Assembly: GCF_014699035.1 (NCBI RefSeq) | Contig: NZ_JACXAA010000009.1 | Coordinates: forward strand, 248,001 to 312,000 | Length of the DNA: 64,000 nt | Direction: 5' to 3' | From: Spirosoma validum | Lineage (GTDB): Bacteria; Bacteroidota; Bacteroidia; Cytophagales; Spirosomataceae | Shown here: positions 25,556 to 34,100 of the stretch, piece after piece | Numbering within the stretch: position 1 is the stretch's first letter | Layout of the letters: every line of letters starts with the position of its first letter | Translations under genes and position numbers: made by a program | Notes under the pieces: model-generated | The model's input: the letters and a program-made list of their open reading frames with translations, nothing else | The model's database searches: none | Told to the model about the DNA's origin: nothing

Positions 25556-26557
25556 ATGGCAAATCAGAACGCAGGGTGGCTCGGTAAATTAGGAAATCTA
25601 CTCGTGCCGTCCAGCCAGACTCAGACTACTCAGGTAGCCGCGGTGAGCAACAAACGAATCTTAGACGAGCTTGTAGCCTCTTTTGACGAATCCATACGCC
25701 GGGAATCCGTGGGATCAAGCATGCTGTTCAATGCGCATTTTCTGATTATTCTGCATCCCGATACGTATGAAGAACGCCAGAATGCGTTTCCGGTCATCGT
25801 CGATGAAGCCGTGAAGTCCTTTAAAGCGATTATCGAATCGCAGAAAGGACAGTATGAGCGCGTGGCACCGGTAGCTTCGAGCTGGTTCTTTAAGTTCGGG
25901 GGCGGTAGAGAATTCGGTGGCGAACCCGTTACCCCATCCGATGTCCACGTGGTAGGTGCCCTAACCGGAATTTTACCGGGCAATGCACAAGCTAAATCAC
26001 CGGATAAACTGAACGTAACACGTCGGGTCAAGCAAACCAACCGATACGAAAAAGTAGACGTTGACATGCATACCTTTCAGCATATCGACTTTCGCGAACC
26101 CGGTGCCTTTGTTGTGAAATTTAATTTCGACTCATCGACGACACCCACTCAATCATCGGTTGTGGGAACCGCCACGCGGAAAGCGACGGTATTGCCCCGA
26201 AGTATTGGCGCCGGACTGGCCCAGATTGATTATTATATAGCGGAGCTGAACAAAGAAAATTCGTACCTGATGCGCGACCGGGAAATTGTGGTGGCCCGGA
26301 AGGAACCCGACAATCAACATTTCCCAAACTACCTCCTGCTCGAATCGGCTTACGTATCGAACCCGCACGCCCGAATCCGCTACGATGAGGCTACCAGTTC
26401 GTTTCAGCTGGCCTCATTTAGTCGAAATGAAACCCGGGTAAATGAACAGCTTATTCCCCGGAGTGAACCCGCCAGTCCGCAATGGTACGCGCTGCCGGAT
26501 AAGGCTCAGATTCTGCTTAATAGCATGGTTACGTTACACTTTCAACGCAATACGTAA
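25556..26557 (+). CDS. Divergent FHA-domain protein, first gene of the kinase/peptidoglycan cluster
   Basis: A 333-residue cytosolic protein. Residues about 30-110 (LDELVASFDESIRRESVG, LFNAHFLIILHPDTYEER) form a compact domain that in position and layout recalls the N-terminal DUF3662 domain of actinobacterial FhaA. Residues about 235-333 look like a divergent FHA domain: REIVVARKEPDN in place of the GR loop, YVSNPHARIRYDE in place of SRxHA, and SRNETRVNEQLI in place of SxNGTxVN. FHA domains bind phosphothreonine. The stop overlaps the start of a 27-residue membrane peptide (TAATG), so the genes are translationally linked. Together with the phosphatase and kinases downstream, it is probably a phospho-reader of this system. 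Confidence 0.75.
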   Translation: MANQNAGWLGKLGNLLVPSSQTQTTQVAAVSNKRILDELVASFDESIRRESVGSSMLFNAHFLIILHPDTYEERQNAFPVIVDEAVKSFKAIIESQKGQYERVAPVASSWFFKFGGGREFGGEPVTPSDVHVVGALTGILPGNAQAKSPDKLNVTRRVKQTNRYEKVDVDMHTFQHIDFREPGAFVVKFNFDSSTTPTQSSVVGTATRKATVLPRSIGAGLAQIDYYIAELNKENSYLMRDREIVVARKEPDNQHFPNYLLLESAYVSNPHARIRYDEATSSFQLASFSRNETRVNEQLIPRSEPASPQWYALPDKAQILLNSMVTLHFQRNT

Positions 26558-26640
26558 TGATTGATGCGCTACTAGTTGTGCTGTTACTTGTATTTGTGCT
26601 CTTTCTGGTACTGAGACATTTTCAGGATTTACCACGTTAA
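26557..26640 (+). CDS. 27-residue single-pass membrane peptide coupled to the FHA gene
   Basis: The ATG at 26557-26559 shares one base with the TAA stop of the FHA gene (TAATG). The frame codes for MIDALLVVLLLVFVLFLVLR and then a short polar tail HFQDLPR, ending in TAA at 26638-26640. This is one transmembrane helix with a positive tail, so the N-terminus is probably outside or the tail stays cytosolic. The one-base overlap and the position in a tight operon argue that it is translated. No family is known to me. It may anchor or adapt the FHA protein to the membrane. Confidence 0.5.
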   Translation: MIDALLVVLLLVFVLFLVLRHFQDLPR

Positions 26641-26668
26641 GTAATGCGGCCGGGCTGGCGTACCAGTA

Positions 26669-26704
26669 GGAACCCGCAATCTTATTGTAAAACTGGCGGG
26701 TTCC
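26669..26704 (+). promoter_or_regulatory. Intra-operon hairpin before the PP2C gene
   Basis: GGAACCCGC (26669-26677) pairs with GCGGGTTCC (26696-26704). The loop is 18 bases and no T-tract follows, so it is more likely an mRNA processing or stability element than a terminator. It sits in the 80-base gap between the small membrane peptide and the phosphatase gene. Confidence 0.4.
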
Positions 26705-26719
26705 CACCCGCGTTACGAA

Positions 26720-28168
26720 ATGAATTCGTTATTAATTACCGGTCAGACGGACGTAGGCCAACGCCGAAAAGATAACCAGGACACCTTTATCTGCTCGATG
26801 ATCTGGGCAGAGTCCGGCGCGTTGCTGGCGGTTATCGATGGAGTAGGAGGCTATGCGGGGGGCGAACAGGCAGCAGCTATTGCGAAAGAGTCCATTGAGC
26901 AGTACATGACCACGCCCAACGGTGACCCGCTATCGATGCTGCGCGAAGCCGTGGTGTTTGCCAACAATCAAATCAACAAGCAACGCCAGCAGGATCACCA
27001 ACTGGCGCATATGTGTTGCGTACTAACCGCTGCCGTGGTCGATCACCGGTCGGGTAAACTGTACTTTGTGCATGTGGGTGATACGCGTCTGTACCGCTAT
27101 CGGCAGGGAATGCTCGAAAAATTGACCCACGATCACTCGCTGGTGGGCGTTCGGGAGGATGCCAACGAACTGACCGAAGCCGAAGCCATGCATCACCCGC
27201 GCCGGAACGAGATTCTGAGGGAAGTTGGCTTAACGGCCCATCGGGTCGATGATCCTGACTTTCTGGAGTCGGGCGAAACGGATTTTCTGCCGGGCGATCA
27301 ACTGCTATTGTGCAGCGATGGGTTGACGGATATGATTACGCAGGCCCAGATCAGGGCCGTTCTGGATCAAATGATTACCCTCGAACAGCAAACGGCGGAA
27401 TTGATTCGGGTCGCCAATGAACAGGGCGGCAACGATAACATTACGGTCGTACTGGCCAAAAATAACCTACCGTTAGATGAGCGTTCGGCTGGGTCTGCCA
27501 AAGCCGATCGTACATCGGTTCCGAAACAGGCACCCTTGGTAACTTCGCCCATTGCGCCCGTTACGTCTTCGGAGAAAAACCAACCTGTCAACCAGAGTAG
27601 GGTTGGGTTGTGGACTACGTTAGGCTTTTTGTTAGGTGCGCTGGTTGCCGGGATTGTATGGTACCAATTTCAGCCATCCCGTCAGTCCAGTACGCTCGTA
27701 GTTGCTGAATCACATACTTCTGATAATCAAGAGAATGTGTTATTGGTGGACGAAAAAGCTGCCCGTCTGGATTCGATGGTGCAGGTAGCGTATCGAAGCA
27801 AAGACCATCGACTGATTCTGCCGGCTGATACGTTTCATCTCGATAAACCACTAGTACTAACCGATTCGCTGCAAAGTATCGTGGGCGGAAATCGATTAAC
27901 CGTCTTGATGCCGACTGATACATCACGGGTGCCGGTGGCGTTACGTATCACCCGGGCGGGGGCTGTGCGTGTAGAAAATATCGTGATCAGCGGGTTCAGG
28001 ACGGGCATCGAGACGACCCGTGATGCGAAGTTGCAGCTCGCTAACGTATCGTTTCGGAATGTGGGGTTGCCCATTAGCGCGGTTGTTCGGCAGGATACAT
28101 TCCGGAATGCCGTTGTGATGGTTTCAGTACAAAATCAGCCTGATTCAACCAAAACGTTACGTCCCTGA
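26720..28168 (+). CDS. Transmembrane PP2C-type Ser/Thr phosphatase with extracytoplasmic beta-helix-like domain
   Basis: A 482-residue protein. The cytosolic PP2C domain spans about 1-240 with the metal and phosphate motifs QRRKDNQDTF (residue 15), AVIDGVGGYAGGEQA (38), VHVGDTRLYRY (119), LCSDGLTDMI (198) and GGNDNITVVLA (236). A linker leads to one transmembrane helix at about 296-315 (LGFLLGALVAGIVWYQF). The C-terminal part, about 350-480, has short strand repeats (DTFHLDKPLVLTD, ALRITRAGAVRVENIVISG, AKLQLANVSFRNVG) that look like a parallel beta helix. PstP in actinobacteria has the same order of PP2C and membrane helix but not this sensor. The stop and the next ATG overlap (TGATG), which ties it to the kinase it presumably opposes. 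Confidence 0.9.
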   Translation: MNSLLITGQTDVGQRRKDNQDTFICSMIWAESGALLAVIDGVGGYAGGEQAAAIAKESIEQYMTTPNGDPLSMLREAVVFANNQINKQRQQDHQLAHMCCVLTAAVVDHRSGKLYFVHVGDTRLYRYRQGMLEKLTHDHSLVGVREDANELTEAEAMHHPRRNEILREVGLTAHRVDDPDFLESGETDFLPGDQLLLCSDGLTDMITQAQIRAVLDQMITLEQQTAELIRVANEQGGNDNITVVLAKNNLPLDERSAGSAKADRTSVPKQAPLVTSPIAPVTSSEKNQPVNQSRVGLWTTLGFLLGALVAGIVWYQFQPSRQSSTLVVAESHTSDNQENVLLVDEKAARLDSMVQVAYRSKDHRLILPADTFHLDKPLVLTDSLQSIVGGNRLTVLMPTDTSRVPVALRITRAGAVRVENIVISGFRTGIETTRDAKLQLANVSFRNVGLPISAVVRQDTFRNAVVMVSVQNQPDSTKTLRP

Positions 28169-29730
28169 TGGCCACGATTCGATTTGATACGCGTTTTCCC
28201 GGCTACGAAGTACTGAGCGAATTGGGACGTAGCAACGCCCGGATTCTCAAGGCACGGCATCTGGCCACGGGCGATCTGGTAGCCATCAAGCATTTCGCGC
28301 TCAACACCGATGCCGAAACGCTACGTCGTTTTCAGCGGGAATCGGCTATCATGACGAGCATCGCCCATCCGAATATTGTGAAGATTCGGGAGGTTCAGCT
28401 GGAAGCCGAACTGCCCTATATTGTGATGGAGCTGATTGAAGGCGGTAATCTGAGACAGCTTATCGCCGGACAGGATTGTGTGGATGTGCCAATCATCATT
28501 CGGCTTGGTCTGCAAATGGCCAGTGCGTTCAAAGCCATTCATCCGCAGGGCATCGTTCACCGCGATATTAAGCCGGAGAATATCCTATATCGGCCATTAC
28601 CGAGCGGAGAGTTACACTTTCTCTTAACCGATTTTGGCGTGGCCCGCCTGCATGAGCAATCGAACACACTGACGGGGCAGTCGCTGATGACGTATGAATA
28701 CGCATCGCCCGAACAGTTCAACGATCCGAAGGGTGTGAGTGCGGCAACCGATTATTACTCCCTGGGCGTGGTTTTGTACGAGTGTCTGCACGGATGCGTA
28801 CCGTTTGCGCTGGATGATCAGTCGGGGATCGTCACTTTTATGAACCGGGTGCTGGCCGAAGCGCCACCTGCGCTAACCATCACCGATGATCAGCCGCTCA
28901 ATCCATTCCGGGATTTGCTTATCGGGTTGTTACAGAAAAAAGCAGGTGACCGTCTGAGCGACCCCGACGAGCTGACGTGGCTATTGAAACAAGCTGAGCT
29001 GAACTACTTACAGGCCAGTCGGACAACCCATACGCAACCCGTAAATACACGATCAACCCAGGCGGCAACCATTCGTGAGCCGGAAAAAAACGAAACGAAC
29101 GTAGCAAAAGGTAATCCAGCAGAAATGGAGCCTGTTCGCCCAAAGGAGCCTCGTAAATCGACAGTAGGTGGACTAAAGTGGGTGGCTCTTATTCTTATCT
29201 TGGTGCTTGGCGGAGCAGGTCTGTATTATATGGTTAACGGATCGAAATCTGGAGGAGCTATGACGCTTTCCGAAACGCTTCCTGACTTACCGGGAACCGC
29301 TCCAGATACGTCTGAACGACCTGATTTGCAAGCGGAAGTTGCCTTACGTCAGCGGGAAGTGGAGGAAGCCATGCGTCAGGAGCAACGTAAGCAGGAAGCT
29401 TTGGCGGCTGGTAAAGCCCTGAGCGTGAGAGCTACCGATTTTCGGGTTGGTATATTCGGGGGAATTAAAAAGCTACAACTTCAGCTGAATAACCCAAGTT
29501 CGGTTACGTTTCCCGCGGTTGCCGTTCAGGTCAGCTATTACAAAGACAAAGGGGGGCTTTACAAGACCGAGAAAGTTTTTTTTATGAACGTAGCGCCAAA
29601 TTCATCGCCTGTTCGGCAGGCTCCCGACAGTGATCGGGGAACACGGATCAATTGCAAAATACTAAAATATGATTTTCCAAAAGACGTAGATTCTCTGATG
29701 AAAGCTGAACCAACCGACTCGTTAAATTAA
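28168..29730 (+). CDS. Membrane Ser/Thr protein kinase 1 (PknB-like catalytic domain, non-PASTA sensor)
   Basis: A 520-residue kinase. The Hanks-type domain (about 10-275) has VAIK with Lys41, HRDIKPENIL with catalytic Asp133, DFGVARL with Asp155 and YASPEQF as the APE block. The glycine loop is LGRSNARILKA, lacking the second and third Gly of GxGxxG. A transmembrane helix lies near 332-352. Outside, a short Glu/Arg/Gln-rich helix (LRQREVEEAMRQEQRKQEA) leads to a beta-sandwich-like domain (LQLNNPSSVTFPAVAVQVSY) unlike PASTA. It overlaps the phosphatase gene by one base and is followed 7 bases later by its paralogue. The family phosphorylates Ser/Thr of envelope-synthesis and FHA proteins. Confidence 0.92.
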   Translation: MATIRFDTRFPGYEVLSELGRSNARILKARHLATGDLVAIKHFALNTDAETLRRFQRESAIMTSIAHPNIVKIREVQLEAELPYIVMELIEGGNLRQLIAGQDCVDVPIIIRLGLQMASAFKAIHPQGIVHRDIKPENILYRPLPSGELHFLLTDFGVARLHEQSNTLTGQSLMTYEYASPEQFNDPKGVSAATDYYSLGVVLYECLHGCVPFALDDQSGIVTFMNRVLAEAPPALTITDDQPLNPFRDLLIGLLQKKAGDRLSDPDELTWLLKQAELNYLQASRTTHTQPVNTRSTQAATIREPEKNETNVAKGNPAEMEPVRPKEPRKSTVGGLKWVALILILVLGGAGLYYMVNGSKSGGAMTLSETLPDLPGTAPDTSERPDLQAEVALRQREVEEAMRQEQRKQEALAAGKALSVRATDFRVGIFGGIKKLQLQLNNPSSVTFPAVAVQVSYYKDKGGLYKTEKVFFMNVAPNSSPVRQAPDSDRGTRINCKILKYDFPKDVDSLMKAEPTDSLN

Positions 29731-29737
29731 TTGACTA

Positions 29738-31033
29738 ATGCCAACCGTAAGCGTCAATACGCATTTTCCGGGTTACGAAATTATCGGCGAACTGGGCCGC
29801 TCGAACGCCCGTGTTCTGAAAGCGCGTCACCTGGACACAGGCGATTTAGTGGCGATCAAACACTTTGCGCTCAACACCGATGCTGAAACGCTACGTCGCT
29901 TCCGGCTCGAATCACAACTGATGACCGATATCCGGCATCCGAACGTCGTGCGCGTTCGGGAAGTGCAGCTCGACATGTCCATGCCGTTTATCGTTATGGA
30001 ATGGATCGAGGGGGGAAACCTGCGTTCGCTTCTTTCGGAACAGGGCTATCTGGACGTACCGACCACGATTCGGTTGGGTCAGCAAATGGCCGAAGCGTTC
30101 AAGGCGATTCATCCGCGCGGGATTATTCATCGCGACATTAAGCCGGAGAATATTCTTTTCCGACCGCTGCCCAGTGGTGAACTCCATTTTCTGCTGACGG
30201 ATTTTGGGGTGGCCCGCCTGCGCGAACAGTCGCAAACGATGACGGGTCAGTCATTGATGACCTACGAATATGCCTCGCCCGAACAATTCGACAATCCTCG
30301 TGGGGTTGATGTGGCAACGGATTATTATTCGCTGGGTGTCGTGTTGTATGAATGCCTGTCTGGACGGGTACCGTTCTCCATGACGGACAATGCCGGAATC
30401 GCTACGTTTATGGGGCAGGTATTACGAACACCCCCTCCTGATTTGGTGCTGCCATCAGGTCAGCAGGTGCCGCCCAGCCTGCATACGCTCCTGGACTGGA
30501 CATTAGCCAAAAACCCAGCCGAACGACTAAGTGACGTAAACGAACTGGTATTACTGCTTGGGCATGCCACGATCGAGCAGCTACAGGCGGGCCGGTCTTC
30601 GGATCGTCAGGTACCTGTTTCATCGCGTACGATGGCCGCGCCTGTACCAGAACCGACCGAGCCTATATCGTCAACCTATGAAGAAGAACCCCCCCGCAAG
30701 ATAAACGGATGGGGAATTGGACTGGGGCTTTTGATCGCGGTACTGTTCATCGGACTAGCCATCGTCTTCGTCAATCAGCGAAAATCGACCAGAACCGGGA
30801 CGAAGATTATGCCGGATTCGACCGTAATGAAGAGCGATTCGTCGGAGGCTGACGTAACGGCAGAGGATACCGCAACGACCTCATCGGACTACCCAATCGA
30901 AACCGTAACCGATTCAACCACAATTCCGGAAAGTAATACCGCGCCAACGAGTGAGCCCAGCCCAACGACCATTTCACCAATAGTTACTGACTCATCGAGT
31001 GTAGTAGTTGATTCAACGAAGACACCTAATTGA
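29738..31033 (+). CDS. Membrane Ser/Thr protein kinase 2, paralogue of kinase 1
   Basis: A 431-residue kinase whose first 275 residues are nearly co-linear with the preceding gene: LGRSNARVLKA, VAIK (Lys41), HRDIKPENIL (Asp133), DFGVARL (Asp155), YASPEQF. The pair arose by tandem duplication. The membrane helix lies around 323-345 (GIGLGLLIAVLFIGLAIVFV). The external part, about 85 residues, is a Ser/Thr/Pro-rich disordered tail with many acidic residues and no folded sensor, in contrast to kinase 1. The two kinases may share substrates but differ in input. The 96-base gap to the next gene carries a palindrome (31069-31112). Confidence 0.92.
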   Translation: MPTVSVNTHFPGYEIIGELGRSNARVLKARHLDTGDLVAIKHFALNTDAETLRRFRLESQLMTDIRHPNVVRVREVQLDMSMPFIVMEWIEGGNLRSLLSEQGYLDVPTTIRLGQQMAEAFKAIHPRGIIHRDIKPENILFRPLPSGELHFLLTDFGVARLREQSQTMTGQSLMTYEYASPEQFDNPRGVDVATDYYSLGVVLYECLSGRVPFSMTDNAGIATFMGQVLRTPPPDLVLPSGQQVPPSLHTLLDWTLAKNPAERLSDVNELVLLLGHATIEQLQAGRSSDRQVPVSSRTMAAPVPEPTEPISSTYEEEPPRKINGWGIGLGLLIAVLFIGLAIVFVNQRKSTRTGTKIMPDSTVMKSDSSEADVTAEDTATTSSDYPIETVTDSTTIPESNTAPTSEPSPTTISPIVTDSSSVVVDSTKTPN

Positions 31034-31068
31034 CGACTTAGTAAGCTATATAAGCGGCCTGCCCAGAC

Positions 31069-31112
31069 CCCTAAATCCCCTGAAGGGGACTTTATCAGTG
31101 AGGGGATTTGGC
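31069..31112 (+). repeat. CCCCTAAATCCCCTGAAGGGG-type palindrome in the kinase 2 to SEDS-PBP gap
   Basis: CTAAATCCCCT from 31071 pairs with AGGGGATTTGG ending at 31111 with one mismatch, and an inner hairpin CCCCTGAAGGGG lies at 31077-31088. Strings of this kind recur between genes in many Bacteroidota genomes. It could mark a transcript boundary inside the cluster. Confidence 0.5.
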
Positions 31113-31129
31113 TGCATCAACATTATTAC

Positions 31130-34100
31130 ATGAAAATAACCTCCGTTCTGTTAGGACGTTTGTATTTACTAGGTGCATCAGTTATACTACTGCTGCTTTT
31201 TACGCGGTTGTACCTGAACCTGTTTTCCGGCCTCAGTCAGGCTAAAGAAGCGCTTGCCAGCGGTCAGGCATTGACGCTTGAAGCAGGACTTAAGTCGACA
31301 CCCATTCAGCGGCTGCTGAACAGCGGCAATTATTACAGCGATCGTAAAGACATCACGTTGGTGGCTGATTCGTTAGCGGCTAAACTCCGGCAAAATGGCG
31401 CGCTCGATAATCTGGGTGCTATCAACAAGCGTCAGTTTTCGGTACTAGCCCCCGTGTCGTGGCGGAGCCGGATTGGCGGAGCTGATTTTCAGAGTCGGTT
31501 GCAAATATCTCGTCAGCAAATGGGGTTTGACTCGGTGCTGTACGTTCGCGAGCTGAACAATCCCAAAACGTACCCGGCCACCGTTAGCGCGGGAAGCGGA
31601 GCCGTAACAATTTCGGGGCAGGTTGCGCGGGAGGACCGACCGATGGCGAACGTACTGGTGCAGCTTAAACGGCACCCCGCTACCGCTCAGCCCGATACGT
31701 TACCGGACCGATTCACGTACGCTCGCACAGACGCTGATGGTCGGTTTTCTTTTACGGGCTTGTCGGATGGGTCGGGCTACAGTGTCGTACCGCTGAAACC
31801 CGGCTTCGAGTTCGGGAGCCGTAAGGGAACGAGTCGGCTCACCAGCGATCAGACGTACACGTTTACCGCCCGTCCGCATCACCTGCGGCTTATTGGCTCG
31901 GTGGTATACGGGCAACTCAAGACGGATCACGCGTTTGCGGTACGTACACCGACAACATTCTCGGCACAGTTCTGGGCAATCGTCGGGCTGTTCCTGCTGG
32001 TGTTCTGGATGGTACAGGGCTTCTGGTCACTCCGGCGTTTCCAGCCCGATCCGTTGCTGTTACCCGTACTGATGTTGCTGACGGGTATCTCCGTACTGAC
32101 ACTGCTGGCCATTCAGGACCCGTTGCAGGATACGCTCTATGCCTGGCAAACGCTGCAAGGTGTTGCGTCTGGCCTGGTCGGTATGACGATCTTATCGCAA
32201 CTGAACATCGGTCGCTTCTACGCTGACTGGCGATACGACTGGCTATTTACGTTACGGAGCCGGGCTACCGTTCGGCTGTCTGGCTGGACGTGGCTGGTGC
32301 TGGCGGTCGGTCTCGCTACGTTGACGTTGCTCATCGGTTCGGGACCGGAAGGCAGTGGCGTTCGCGTGAACCTGTCGGTGCTGGGAATTACGTTTCAGCC
32401 CAGCGAGATTACGAAATACCTGCTGCTGTTTTTTTTCGCGGGTTTCTTTGCGGCTAATGAGCAACAGATTCGGCAACTGCCCGATTTGCGCTGGCGGTTT
32501 GCCGTGAGCGTTGGCGCCTTGGCCGGAGCGGGACTGCTCATGCTGCTTTACCTGCTGCTGGGCGATATGGGACCAGCGCTGGTCGTCTGCTTTACGTTCC
32601 TGTTGTTCTACAGCATCGCTCGGGGAAACCTGCCGCTGACATTGGCAACGGGTTTTGGCTATGGCGTGGCACTCTGGCTGTTGCCCGGCTGGATCGCTAC
32701 GTTGCTGAGTCTGGTAATGCTGATCGGGTACATGTATTGGCGGGGCGAAGCTCGTTCGAAGACGGGGCTTGGTTGGGCTGCTTTACTAACCGAAGCACCG
32801 GTGTTACTGCTTCTGGTAATGGCCATGTTCGCGTTTGGTGATCAACTGCCGTTCGTTGGCAGCCGCCTGGCCGATCGGAAAGCGATGTGGCTTAATCCCT
32901 GGAATAACGATGTGTATGGGGGAGATCATTTGGCGCATAGCTTCTGGACGCTGGCGTCAGGTGGCTGGACGGGGCAGGGATTAGGGAAAGGGTTTGCGAA
33001 CGCCATGCCAGCCGCTCACACCGATATGATTCTGCCGAGTGTAGGCGAAGAATTAGGTGGGTTAGGCGTAGTGGCCGTATTCCTGCTTATGGGTATCCTC
33101 TTGCATCGGACTTTCCTCCACGCCCGGCGCGCTGGTCAGCCATTCAGCTTTTTCTTGGTGGCGGGTATTGCCATTGCAACGGGGGTTCAGTTTCTGATTA
33201 TTGCCAGCGGCTCGATTGGTCTTTTGCCACTGACGGGTATCAGCGTACCATTCCTGAGTTATGGTAAGATTTCGCTGATCATCAATTTACTGGCAATGGG
33301 GGTTGTGTTCAGCGTGGCCCATCGACCGGGGCAGGTGGAGCAACGACAATACTTAGAGAAGAATTACGACGTAGTATTGATGGCCGGTATCGCCGGGTTT
33401 CTGATTGGTGTACTGATCCTGATCGGTCGCTTACTGCCAATTATCGGCTGGAAGGGGAATGACTACATTGTCCGGCCCGCCCGCGTCGTGACACGGAACG
33501 GTGACCCTGTTTACAGCTACAACCCCCGGATCGAGCGACTGACCCGAGTACTGGCTTCCGGTACGATTTACGACCGAAATGGCCTGGTGCTGGCAACCAG
33601 TTCGCCGGACGTAGTGACGCAACAGTTGCCCAGACTGAGGAAAAGCGGTCTGACGACGGATCAGGTCGAAACGCTTACCCAAAAGCGATTGCAGCGGTAT
33701 TATCCGTTTGCTGAACAGCTGTTTTTTTGGGTCGGCGATTTGAACACGCAACTCTTCTGGGGCCAGAGCAACGGTTATTATGCCGAGGCTACTCACTTCA
33801 GCGAGCTGCGTGGGTTCAATAGTCGTCCGCGCAAAACGAATCTGGTGGCGACGGAGTATCGGGCCGATCGCTTTAGCCCATCGGTTCAACAAGAGCGAAC
33901 GATAACGGCTTACGACTATAGTGAACTGGCGCCAGCTTTACGGGCCGGAATCGACAGCCGCGAAGTTGCCCGACGCAAAGCGCAGAACCGCGATTTGCAT
34001 CTGAGCGTGAATGCCGAACTACAGGTCGCTTTACAAAAAGCGCTGGCTCAATCCGACTACAACGACAAGCGCCTTTCCGTGGTTGTGCTGGATGCCGGTT

